From assembly GCF_900111145.1 (NCBI RefSeq), contig NZ_FOIR01000001.1, positions 1,309,501-1,373,500 on the forward strand: a DNA stretch of 64,000 nt, written 5' to 3'. Of the stretch, positions 33,338 through 41,513 are shown piece by piece. This stretch comes from Roseivirga pacifica. Lineage in GTDB: Bacteria > Bacteroidota > Bacteroidia > Cytophagales > Cyclobacteriaceae. Below the pieces are notes generated by a model. The model made no database searches and was not told the DNA's origin. It worked only from the letters and a program-made list of their open reading frames with translations. The stretch's first letter is position 1; each line of letters starts with the position of its first letter. The position numbers and the translations under genes were made by a program.

Positions 33338-33946
33338 ATGTTAACCATCGCAAAACTCGATTTGGCCAAAGCATACCCCGAGTATTACAAGGCCACGCAA
33401 AAACCGCAGCTTGTCAACTTCGAACCTTATCATTACCTCACTTGCCAAGGCCAGTGTGCACCAGAAAACGCCTACTTTTTAGGGGTGATAGAGGCTATGT
33501 ATCCACTGGCTTATGGTATTAAGTTTCTGTGCAAAACTCAGGAGTTAGATTTTGTAGTACCTAAAATGGAAGCCTTTTGGTGGGTAGAGGGCGACTTGCC
33601 TTATGATGAAACGCCACGGGAAGAGTGGCATTGGAAAATACTCCTTCGCATGCCCGACTTTGTTTGTAAAAGTGAGTTCGAGCAGGTGGTGGCAAAGCTA
33701 AAGTTCGAGGGTAAATGGAATAGTCAATTTGATATTGTTTTCGAAGAAATTCACGAGGGCCTTTCAGCGCAAATTCTTCATATAGGGTCTTATGAAGAGG
33801 AAGAGGCATCGCTCAATACGCTGCATCAGTTTATTCAAAGAGAGGGATTTGAAATAGCGGGCAAACATCACGAGATTTATTTGAATGACCCGAGAAAGAC
33901 CGAGACAGGTAAATTGAAAACGATTTTAAGATACGCAGTAAAATGA
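33338..33946 (+). CDS. GyrI-like small-molecule-binding domain protein
   Basis: 202 aa from the ATG at 33338; a frame opening at 33290 would cross the palindrome and is not protein-like. The sequence contains the GyrI-like core twice in pseudo-symmetry: KPQLVNFEPYHYLTCQGQC...IEAMYPLAYGIKFLCK and later EIHEGLSAQILHIGSYEEEEASLNTLHQFIQREGFEIAG...EIYLNDPRKTE, the hallmark of the SHS2-repeat fold. Such proteins bind or hydrolyse hydrophobic cations and drugs. It overlaps the following reductase gene by 4 bp. Confidence 0.85.
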   Translation: MLTIAKLDLAKAYPEYYKATQKPQLVNFEPYHYLTCQGQCAPENAYFLGVIEAMYPLAYGIKFLCKTQELDFVVPKMEAFWWVEGDLPYDETPREEWHWKILLRMPDFVCKSEFEQVVAKLKFEGKWNSQFDIVFEEIHEGLSAQILHIGSYEEEEASLNTLHQFIQREGFEIAGKHHEIYLNDPRKTETGKLKTILRYAVK

Positions 33947-34479
33947 GCAAACTGATTAGTTATATCGCCATTAGCCTAGACGGAAAAATTGCCGCTAAAA
34001 ACGGTGATTTTTCATGGCTTGATGAAGTGCCAAACCCTGAGCAAACGGACTACGGTTATTCCGATTTCATTAGAAACATCGGCACTACAATTATGGGGAA
34101 TGAAACCTACAAAGTGGTTTTGAATATCGATATGCCTTTCCCCTATACCGAGCAAACCAACTATGTAGTTACGAGAGACAAAAGCTTGACGACCGATGAA
34201 AATGTGACATTCATGTCGGGAGATATTCCTGCACAAATTGCAGATTTGAAAGCGCAGTCGAGTAAGGATATTTGGCTAATTGGTGGAGGTCAGGTTAATG
34301 CTATATGCCTAAAGGCTGGTTTGCTGGACGAAATTATTGTACACATAATGCCTTATGTGCTAGGTGAGGGAATTCCCATTTTTGCTGACGAAGAACTAAG
34401 GAATTTTCTCACCCTTAAAAGCACCAAAACCTATAGTTCTGGAGTGGTTGAGTTGCGGTATACGGTGAATAAAACCTAG
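33943..34479 (+). CDS. Dihydrofolate reductase-like protein (RibD C-terminal domain family)
   Basis: 178 aa. LISYIAISLDGKIAAKNGDFSWL at the N-terminus and DIWLIGGGQVNAICLKAGLLDEIIVHIMPYVLGEGIPIF near residue 105-145 match the RibD_C/YwjB-type DHFR fold, with the NADPH-binding GGG. Family members reduce pteridine- or pyrimidine-like compounds, but the native substrate is unknown. Its ATG overlaps the GyrI-like stop (ATGA), so the two are co-translated and probably share a detoxification or sensing role. Confidence 0.87.
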   Translation: MSKLISYIAISLDGKIAAKNGDFSWLDEVPNPEQTDYGYSDFIRNIGTTIMGNETYKVVLNIDMPFPYTEQTNYVVTRDKSLTTDENVTFMSGDIPAQIADLKAQSSKDIWLIGGGQVNAICLKAGLLDEIIVHIMPYVLGEGIPIFADEELRNFLTLKSTKTYSSGVVELRYTVNKT

Positions 34480-34580
34480 GATATTAGTGCGTAGTTGTGT
34501 TTTGGGTTTGTGATTTTAGGGCAAATCACATTTTTTGTTTAGCAAGTTCATCGCTAATTTATACGGCTTTAACCCTGATT

Positions 34581-35924
34581 ATGGATATACAATTTCGCCC
34601 CACTATTAAGGATGAAGCCCTCATCAAAGAAGCACAAAGAATACTAAATCACAACACTTGGGAAGGCCGCTATACGGTGCCGAGCTCCAAACTCTACCCA
34701 TACCAATGGAACTGGGATTCTGGCTTTGTAGCAATGGGGTTTGCCCATTTCGATATTCCCAGAGCAATTAAAGAGCTTGAAAGCTTGTTTGAAGGGCAGT
34801 GGGAAAATGGCATGTTGCCGCACATTGTTTTTCATAGCAAAAAGCGAGAAGGTTACTTTCCTGGGCCATCTTATTGGCAGTCGAGCAAGGTGCCTGAAGC
34901 TTCTAAACTGGTAGAAACTTCTGGGATTACCCAGCCGCCAGTGCATGGCTTTATTATGGAACGCCTGTTTAATCAGTACCCAAATTCAAAGGAGGTGAAG
35001 GCGTTTATCAAGGCCTTCTACCCCAAGGTGCTCAAATTGCACAAATATTACTATGAACATAGAGACCCAAATAAAGAGGGCTTAGCCTTCATTTTTCACC
35101 CGTGGGCATCTGGCAGGGATAATTCACCGCTGTGGGACGATTTGGTGAAAACCATACCGATAAAGCCGGGTGATATTCCAAAATATAAGCGTTATGATAA
35201 CCTAAAGGCAGACCCTTCTGAGCGCCCATCAGACAAGGATTATGACATTTACGTTTATCTAATGGAGCTGGGGAGAAGGCATAACTACGATGGGAATGCC
35301 ATTGCTAAAGAGTCGCCATTCGTTATTCAAGACACCCTTTTCAATGCCATGTTAATCCGCTCTAACGAGGCGCTAATTAATCTTGCAGATGAGCTAGATT
35401 TAGATGCTGGGCCAATTGAAGATTGGAATGAGCAAAGCAAGAAGACCTTCGAAGAAAAACTGTGGGTAGAAGAACTAGGTATGTATACACCGTACGATCT
35501 GCGTAATGAAAAGCATATCAGAATGAAGGAAATTGGTGCTTTTACCGCGCTATATGCGGATATTCCTTCGTCATCAAGGGCTCGAAAGCTTCGGAACTAC
35601 ATTGAAGAAATGGCCGACCGTGAAGATGGCTTTAGGGTAATGCCTAGCTTCGATCCGGATCACTGGATATTCAACCCTAAAAAGTATTGGAAAGGCCCTG
35701 TTTGGCCACAAATGAATTGGCTGTTGTATCAAGGGTTGAACCGTTATGGTTTCCACGGCACGGCCAACCGGGTAAAGTATGATTTCTTGGATTTAGTGAA
35801 TAAGTTGGGTTTCCACGAATATTACGACCCGCGCAGGGCAGTTGCTGACCAGCAGACACATGGATATGGAGGAGCAGATTTTTCTTGGACAGCGGCCGTA
35901 GTCTTGGACTTTATTAATGATTGA
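34581..35924 (+). CDS. Glycoside hydrolase, MGH1-like / GH63-type (alpha/alpha barrel)
   Basis: 447 aa from the ATG at 34581; the frame is open from 34497 but the extra residues look non-coding. Features of the GH63/GH37 clan: SSKLYPYQWNWDSGFVAMGFAHFD, EGQWENGMLPHIVFH, IFHPWASGRDNSPLWDD (acid/base Asp region) and KYWKGPVWPQMNWLLYQGL. The C-terminal YDPRRAVADQQTHGYGGADFSWTAAVV carries the Glu/Asp-Trp end. No signal peptide, so it acts in the cytoplasm, probably on a compatible-solute glycoside such as mannosyl- or glucosylglycerate or a short glucoside; this is inference. Confidence 0.82.
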   Translation: MDIQFRPTIKDEALIKEAQRILNHNTWEGRYTVPSSKLYPYQWNWDSGFVAMGFAHFDIPRAIKELESLFEGQWENGMLPHIVFHSKKREGYFPGPSYWQSSKVPEASKLVETSGITQPPVHGFIMERLFNQYPNSKEVKAFIKAFYPKVLKLHKYYYEHRDPNKEGLAFIFHPWASGRDNSPLWDDLVKTIPIKPGDIPKYKRYDNLKADPSERPSDKDYDIYVYLMELGRRHNYDGNAIAKESPFVIQDTLFNAMLIRSNEALINLADELDLDAGPIEDWNEQSKKTFEEKLWVEELGMYTPYDLRNEKHIRMKEIGAFTALYADIPSSSRARKLRNYIEEMADREDGFRVMPSFDPDHWIFNPKKYWKGPVWPQMNWLLYQGLNRYGFHGTANRVKYDFLDLVNKLGFHEYYDPRRAVADQQTHGYGGADFSWTAAVVLDFIND

Positions 35925-35980
35925 TAGACTTCCTGATTATATGTTCTTTAGTTTGTTTTGGGAATTTACTCTTATTCTCG

Positions 35981-37456
35981 TTAGTCTTCCGAATTGGATT
36001 TAGTCAGGTATTCATAAAGGTTCAATCCAATACCGGTTAATTCAATAATATTAAATGGGTATTCACCTTCAACTGGGTACATTATGTTGTGACGATGTTG
36101 GTAGTCAAAGTAATCATAAGGCTTTTCTGAAAGCTGTTCTCTGAGCCAAATGGTCGGTTGAGTTATTAGGTCGTTTATCTGGAGATATCTTTCTAAAGAA
36201 ACATCATCAGAGATTTTAAGGAAAATGTAAGAGTTCTGCTTGTTTTTGGATTTATAGTTATAGATAACTTCTTGTAGTTGATAGGGCGTAACTACTTGAT
36301 TGTTGAGCCAAATCTTTTTACGGTCTGCCGTGATTATTATTCTATTCTTATGCATAACATCAGCAATGAAATAGCAGGGGTGGTTTTTTGGCCATATCAC
36401 CCTTTTAGGGTTAACTCCTTTGTTTCTTAGATTACTAATAAATTCATCTGCTTCTTTACAGTCAAAAGGGCGATAATAAGATGTGCCCATGTAGGAATTA
36501 AGTTTGTTATAGTGATCATTCTCTACTGAATTTGCATGAATATTTATTACGTATGCATCACTAATTGCCCAAATGGTAGATCGTATAATATTAAAGTCTT
36601 TCAACTTTAAATCTTGATCTACTAAAAGATTAAATATTCTCGGATGGGTAGTGTTCTTTATTTCTTCTTTAAAATTGTCCCAATCTAGCTTTTGGGGCTT
36701 TCCATAACGAGCATTGAAAATTGTAAAGAATGTATCCGAACCTTGAGCAATAATATACTTTTTGGAGTACCTGTTTCTGAAGTAGTAACCGGATTCAATT
36801 GTCGGTAGCTTGAAGTCATAGTTTTCTATAATGGATACTTTTTGAATGAACTTATTGAGCCGATTATGAGAGATTGGTTTTATACTTATTAGAACTACAA
36901 TGAAAAGGCCGCTAATGGCTAGTGAAAGCCCTAAGTTTCTAAAATAGAATTTGCCAAATAGTTTATAAAAATGAAGCCAGGTATTAAGGAAGAATACCGC
37001 TGGAGTGGCGTACATAAGAAAGAGTACTAATCCAAAATCATCTATTTTTTCAAACTCAAAATTGATTGCAAAGAAGAATATGGCTACTACCGATAAAAAC
37101 CTTGAAATAACCGCGAGGTTAAGCCATGATGTGAATGCAACTTGAGTACTAATGGTCTTGGTAATTAAAGAGCGTTTTGAGCCAGCTTTTCTTGTGAGTT
37201 GTTGCCTGAGAAATAACTGAATAGAAAACGAAAGCCCAGTACAAACAGAGGTGGCGGCTATAAAGAAATTAAAACCTTTTATTGGGGTTATCTTTTTGCT
37301 GAAGTAAAGGTCCTTCATTACTAATGGCATTCCTTCAGTCAAGTATGCGAGAATGAGGTACAAGGCAATTGAAAAGGTAAACCAATAAGCTATGAGAACA
37401 GCGACTTCCGTTTTCTCGAACCGATAATTATTTCTTAAAAACCCTTTTTTGAGCAC
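35981..37456 (-). CDS. Five-TM membrane protein with two ExbD-like C-terminal modules
   Basis: 491 aa, no family I can name. Five hydrophobic segments (about residues 17-39, 58-84, 103-133, 141-165, 173-194) are followed by a 300-residue soluble part. Two stretches look alike and like the periplasmic fold of ExbD/TolR: residues 240-306 (helix, then IFNLLVDQDLKLKDFNIIRSTI) and 371-432 (IITADRKKIWLNNQVVTPYQL, then IFLKISDDVSLERYLQINDLI). If true, the protein could take part in a proton-driven envelope process. It is monocistronic and divergent from glycerate kinase. Fold assignment is by eye only. Confidence 0.6.
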   Translation of the reverse strand: MLKKGFLRNNYRFEKTEVAVLIAYWFTFSIALYLILAYLTEGMPLVMKDLYFSKKITPIKGFNFFIAATSVCTGLSFSIQLFLRQQLTRKAGSKRSLITKTISTQVAFTSWLNLAVISRFLSVVAIFFFAINFEFEKIDDFGLVLFLMYATPAVFFLNTWLHFYKLFGKFYFRNLGLSLAISGLFIVVLISIKPISHNRLNKFIQKVSIIENYDFKLPTIESGYYFRNRYSKKYIIAQGSDTFFTIFNARYGKPQKLDWDNFKEEIKNTTHPRIFNLLVDQDLKLKDFNIIRSTIWAISDAYVINIHANSVENDHYNKLNSYMGTSYYRPFDCKEADEFISNLRNKGVNPKRVIWPKNHPCYFIADVMHKNRIIITADRKKIWLNNQVVTPYQLQEVIYNYKSKNKQNSYIFLKISDDVSLERYLQINDLITQPTIWLREQLSEKPYDYFDYQHRHNIMYPVEGEYPFNIIELTGIGLNLYEYLTKSNSED

Positions 37457-37503
37457 AATTGGTTAGTTTGTGTGATATTGAAACTTAATTAAGCATTTTA
37501 TCG

Positions 37504-38601
37504 ATGCATATCCTTATTTCTCCCGACAAATTCAAAGGTTCATTAACGTCAAATCAGGTTTGTGCGGCTATTGAGGCTGGTATTAAAAAGTATAACTCAG
37601 AGGTTACTTTTACCACACAGCCCTTGGCCGATGGTGGAGAAGGAACATTGGATATTCTCAAAGCAGTTTTAGGGCTTGAAAAAGTGACGGTTACAGTGAA
37701 TGATCCACTAATGCGTTCGATTGATACCTATTATTTAAGAAATGAAAAGGTCGCTTTTATAGAGATGGCGAATGCTTCGGGTTTATTGTTGTTGAGGCAC
37801 GAGGAGAGAAACCCTTTACTCACTTCTACTTTTGGTACCGGAGAGATGATAACCCATGCATTGGATAATGGTGTGCACGAAGTGTACCTGATGATTGGAG
37901 GAAGTGCCACGAACGATGGAGGCATAGGTATGGCACAAGCCTTGGGTTATAATTTTGGTTTGGGAGAAGAAGTGCCAAATGGTGCAGCTTTATCCGAAAT
38001 TCGGTCTTGCGATAAATCGAATATCCACCCTAGGATTAAGGAAGTGAAATTCACGGTGCTTTGCGATGTACAAAATCCATTAATTGGTGAGCAGGGAGCT
38101 GCAGCCGTATATGGCCCTCAGAAAGGTGCTAATGATGCAATGGTGAGGCAGCTAGATGAGGGGCTTCAAAACCTAGCAAAGGTTATTGGCAATGGCCGTG
38201 AACAGAACCCCGGAGCCGGAGCTGCAGGGGGCTTGGGTTACGGTGCAATTTCATTCTTAAATGCAGTACTCAAATCGGGAATTGAAACGGTGATGGAGCT
38301 GACCAGCTTTTCTCAGCATTTGCAAAAAGCCGACTTGGTAATTACAGGTGAGGGGCAATTAGATGCACAAACCCTATCGGGAAAAGTAATTGCTGGTGTA
38401 AAACAGCAAGCCGATGAGTTGAATAAACCAGTGGCTGTTATATGTGGAGTGGCTAGGGATATTGAAGAGGGCAATGCACTCGGATTACAGCATATTTATC
38501 AGGTAATGAGTAAAGCTGAATCTGTTGATGATGCCATGAAAAATGCTGCCAGGTACGTTTCTGAGCTTACCACAGAATTACTCCACGACTTAAACTTTTA
38601 G
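37504..38601 (+). CDS. Glycerate kinase (GlxK family)
   Basis: 365 aa. The N-terminus ILISPDKFKGSLTSNQVCAAIEAGI is the family signature, followed by QPLADGGEGTLDIL. Further along are VYLMIGGSATNDGGIGMAQALG, TVLCDVQNPLIGEQGAAAVYGPQKGA and KADLVITGEGQLDAQTLSGKVIAGV. It phosphorylates glycerate in glyoxylate or serine-related metabolism. The next gene (LKR-like) starts 28 bp downstream in the same direction. Glycerate 2- or 3-phosphate specificity cannot be told. Confidence 0.95.
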   Translation: MHILISPDKFKGSLTSNQVCAAIEAGIKKYNSEVTFTTQPLADGGEGTLDILKAVLGLEKVTVTVNDPLMRSIDTYYLRNEKVAFIEMANASGLLLLRHEERNPLLTSTFGTGEMITHALDNGVHEVYLMIGGSATNDGGIGMAQALGYNFGLGEEVPNGAALSEIRSCDKSNIHPRIKEVKFTVLCDVQNPLIGEQGAAAVYGPQKGANDAMVRQLDEGLQNLAKVIGNGREQNPGAGAAGGLGYGAISFLNAVLKSGIETVMELTSFSQHLQKADLVITGEGQLDAQTLSGKVIAGVKQQADELNKPVAVICGVARDIEEGNALGLQHIYQVMSKAESVDDAMKNAARYVSELTTELLHDLNF

Positions 38602-38629
38602 ATGCTCAGCTTTTCCTTATTTTTACCGC

Positions 38630-39844
38630 ATGACAAAAATGACACTCGGTATAATCAAGGAAGGAAAGGTGCCAATCGACAGAAGAGTACCGGTAACGCC
38701 AGCTCAGGTGGGCGAAATCATTAATAGCTACCCTGATGTTACGGTTAGGTGCCAACGTAGCGATATCCGCTGTTTCGAAGATTCTGAATACGAAAAAGTT
38801 GGTGCTACTTTGGTAGACGATGTGTCTGATTGTGATGTGATTATTGGCGTGAAGGAAGTGCCCATGAGCATGTTGGCCGATGGAAAAACACACTTCTTTT
38901 TCTCCCATACCATAAAAAAACAGGAGTATAACCGTGAGTTACTCAAGACAATAATTCAAAAGAAAATCAGGCTGGTTGATTGGGAATGCCTTACCGATAC
39001 AGATGGCAAACGACTGATTGCCTTTGGCCGTTATGCCGGTATTGTGGGCGCTTATAATGGCATACTCACTTTTGGCAAACGCTATAATCTTTTCCATTTG
39101 CGCCCTGCCCATACTTGCTTCGATATGGAAGATATGGCCAAGGAGTACGCTAAGGTTAAACTTCCTCCTGTTAAAATTGCCCTTACTGGAGGGGGGCGTG
39201 TTTCAAAAGGAGCCATGGAGGTACTCTTTGGTATGGGAATTAGAAGAGTGAGCCCTGCTGAGTTTTTGAGTGAAAACTTTAATGAGCCGGTATTTACACA
39301 GCTGAATACCCGCGATTATAATCAGCGTATAAATGGTGGAGGTTTTGATAGAGATGAGTTTTACAGCGACCCTGTGAATTACGAGTCTACCTTTTTGCCT
39401 TATGCCAGAAAAGCCGATATACTAATTGCAGGAGCGTTTTGGGATCCGGCAGCACCGGTGCTATTCACGCGTGAAGATGCGGAAAAGAATGATTTTAAGA
39501 TCAAAGTGATCGCTGATATTACCTGCGATATTGAAGGGTCAATTCCTTCAACCAAGCAACCAAGTACTATTGACGACCCAGTTTACGATTACAATCCGAG
39601 CAACGATAGGGTAGAGCCGGCCTTTAGCGATGAAGGAAACATCACTGTGATGGCAGTTGACAACCTGCCTTGTGAATTACCAAGAAATGCTTCTGAAGAC
39701 TTTGGGAAGGAGTTCGTGGCCCGAATTTTCCCTAACCTAATTGGCGAAGACAAAGGGGCAATAATTGAAAGGGCTACAATTACTGTGGATGGTGTTTTAA
39801 CGCCTCCATATAAATATTTACAAGACTTTGTAAATGGACATTAA
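38630..39844 (+). CDS. Saccharopine dehydrogenase / lysine-ketoglutarate reductase-like oxidoreductase
   Basis: 404 aa. The AlaDh/PNT-type N-terminal domain begins LGIIKEGKVPIDRRVPVTPAQV, and the dinucleotide domain has KIALTGGGRVSKGAMEVLFGMG. The segment LVDWECLTDTDGKRLIAFGRYAGIVGAYNGI resembles eukaryotic-type LKR/saccharopine dehydrogenases more than alanine dehydrogenase. It would reduce or oxidise an amino acid imine with NAD(P). It overlaps deoC by 11 bp. Substrate is not proven; lysine metabolism is the best guess. Confidence 0.7.
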   Translation: MTKMTLGIIKEGKVPIDRRVPVTPAQVGEIINSYPDVTVRCQRSDIRCFEDSEYEKVGATLVDDVSDCDVIIGVKEVPMSMLADGKTHFFFSHTIKKQEYNRELLKTIIQKKIRLVDWECLTDTDGKRLIAFGRYAGIVGAYNGILTFGKRYNLFHLRPAHTCFDMEDMAKEYAKVKLPPVKIALTGGGRVSKGAMEVLFGMGIRRVSPAEFLSENFNEPVFTQLNTRDYNQRINGGGFDRDEFYSDPVNYESTFLPYARKADILIAGAFWDPAAPVLFTREDAEKNDFKIKVIADITCDIEGSIPSTKQPSTIDDPVYDYNPSNDRVEPAFSDEGNITVMAVDNLPCELPRNASEDFGKEFVARIFPNLIGEDKGAIIERATITVDGVLTPPYKYLQDFVNGH

Positions 39845-40493
39845 CCGATACATAGAACATACTAACCTTAAGCCTACTTTAACCGATAAGGATATTGATG
39901 CCTTGGTAGTTGAGGCAAAAGCGTATGATTTTGTAGGTGTTTGTGTACCTCCTTTTTGGGTTAAAAAGGCTGCAAGAGAAATTGGTGATGCGCCTATTCA
40001 GTTGGTCACTGTTATCGGTTTTCCTTTGGGCTACCAAATGACAGAAGCAAAAATTGCTGAAGTTGAAAAAGCCTTGAATGATGGTGCTAACGAACTCGAT
40101 GTGGTAATGAATATTTCGGCTTTTAAGGCTGGAATGCCGTGGGCTAAAATTGAATTGGCTAAGTGCGCTAAGCGAATTCATGATGAAGGTGCGATGATGA
40201 AGGTGATTTTGGAAACAGCCTATCTCAGCGAAGAAGAAATCATTCAAGCCACAAAAATGGCCGTAGACGCGGGTACCGATTTTGTGAAAACTTCTACCGG
40301 TTTTGCGCCAGAAGGAGCCAAGGTTAATCACATAAAGCTTATGCGGGAGCATGCGCCTTCAAATGTTGGCGTAAAGGCTTCTGGCGGCATTAGAACTTTG
40401 GCCGATGCACGAGCCATGATTGATGCTGGAGCAGATAGGATTGGCGCTTCGGCTGGGGTAGCAATAATGAAGGAGTGGAATGAAAGCCGTTAA
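39834..40493 (+). CDS. deoC: Deoxyribose-phosphate aldolase
   Basis: 219 aa. Class I aldolase: IEHTNLKPTLTDKDIDALV at the N-terminus, VTVIGFPLG, NDGANELDVVMNISAF, LETAYLSEEE, and the Schiff-base lysine in TDFVKTSTGFAPEGA (Lys152), followed by VKASGGIRTLADARAMIDAGADRIGASAG. It cleaves deoxyribose-5-phosphate to acetaldehyde and glyceraldehyde-3-phosphate. It overlaps the oxidoreductase by 11 bp and the acylphosphatase by 14 bp, so the three are translationally linked. Confidence 0.97.
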   Translation: MDINRYIEHTNLKPTLTDKDIDALVVEAKAYDFVGVCVPPFWVKKAAREIGDAPIQLVTVIGFPLGYQMTEAKIAEVEKALNDGANELDVVMNISAFKAGMPWAKIELAKCAKRIHDEGAMMKVILETAYLSEEEIIQATKMAVDAGTDFVKTSTGFAPEGAKVNHIKLMREHAPSNVGVKASGGIRTLADARAMIDAGADRIGASAGVAIMKEWNESR

Positions 40494-40749
40494 AATTCAG
40501 GTTTATGGTGTGGTTCAGGGTGTTTTCTTTCGTGCCAGCACTAAGCAAGCAGCTGATCGGTTAGGCTTAAAGGGCTGGTGTAGAAATGAGCCTGATGGTT
40601 CTGTCCTGATTGAGGCTGTGGGCAACAAAGAGCAACTTGAGCAATTTGAAGCTTGGTGTAATGAAGGCCCAGAGATGGCGCGTGTAGATAAACTACTAAA
40701 AACCGAAGTTGAGGTCGAGGAATTTCCTGACTTTGAAATTAGGCGCTAG
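40480..40749 (+). CDS. acyP: Acylphosphatase
   Basis: 89 aa, family length. The catalytic motif GVVQGVFFRASTKQAADRLGLKGWCRN carries Arg18 and Asn36, the phosphate-binding Arg and water-orienting Asn. It hydrolyses acyl phosphates in the cytosol. It is the last gene of the glycerate kinase operon and its end overlaps the convergent unknown gene by 11 bp. Confidence 0.95.
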   Translation: MKAVKIQVYGVVQGVFFRASTKQAADRLGLKGWCRNEPDGSVLIEAVGNKEQLEQFEAWCNEGPEMARVDKLLKTEVEVEEFPDFEIRR

Positions 40750-41269
40750 CTGCTGCCTTGTACTTCTGAATCCCCTTATGCTTGTAGATTTTCAATCCAA
40801 AATGGTCGTAACAGCACAGCTGAATTCTATTCTGGGCTAGTTCCACTCTGTTTTCAGCACGGAAAAACACTGTAAGTTCTAAGCCAGCGATAATAAAGTT
40901 TTTGCGGGTAGAAAGACCAGCAATGTAAGCTTCAAATGCGGCTTTCCAATCTTCTTCGTACTTCTCGTGGTGGCTTCTACCGTCAAACAAAAGCTCCAAT
41001 TGGTTATGTCCAATCTCATAGCGATAGAAGCCGGCAAGTGTATCGTACAACTCATCAAAGTGCGATACATTTTGCGCCTGATAAGCCTCAATGGCTAAGG
41101 TCTGGTTGTCTTGTAAGCGAAGCGGGTTGAATTGGATGTAGTAATGTTCCTTAATGAGGTCGACAAGCTTTGTTTGAAGCTCAACCCGCATATCTTCCTG
41201 CACCTGCTTTAAAACGTAGTTCTTGTCGAGTAGAAAAAGTCGATTACTCACTTGGGATAGTTTTTTCAA
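40739..41269 (-). CDS. Hypothetical cytosolic protein
   Basis: 176 aa. I do not recognise the family. It has no signal peptide or membrane segment. Helical segments (NYVLKQVQEDMRVELQTKLVDLIKEHYYI) alternate with beta-like stretches (FIIAGLELTVFFRAENRVEL, IQLCCYDHFGLKIY). Conserved-looking pieces are HFDELYDTLAGFYRYEIGHNQLELL and FDGRSHHEKYEEDWKAAFEAYIAGL. It is a single gene; the 244 bp upstream hold a short GGAGAAAG/CTTTCTCC inverted repeat (41291-41320) but no clear promoter. Confidence 0.55.
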   Translation of the reverse strand: MKKLSQVSNRLFLLDKNYVLKQVQEDMRVELQTKLVDLIKEHYYIQFNPLRLQDNQTLAIEAYQAQNVSHFDELYDTLAGFYRYEIGHNQLELLFDGRSHHEKYEEDWKAAFEAYIAGLSTRKNFIIAGLELTVFFRAENRVELAQNRIQLCCYDHFGLKIYKHKGIQKYKAAASA

Positions 41270-41513
41270 AAATAACCAAAAAAGAAAAAGGGAGAAAGTT
41301 AAAAGTGCTTTGCTTTCTCCTTGCCAAAATTATTCCTCCTCATTTGAAGAATACTTTCCATGCTGATAACACTAAAGAAAAAAATCTCAAAGTGAGTTTC
41401 GATGAATACACTGAAGCCGACAAGTATTGACTCGGTTTAAGGTCTAAAAGGTCGCTGCCGAAAACTAATTACCCGACACAACTAATATCCTCACCAGTTG
41501 GTTTGTGCTAGTG

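Noticed and set aside
41291-41320. GGAGAAAG/CTTTCTCC inverted repeat as a terminator
   Set aside because: No T-run follows on either strand and no gene ends nearby; kept only as a note under the neighbouring gene.
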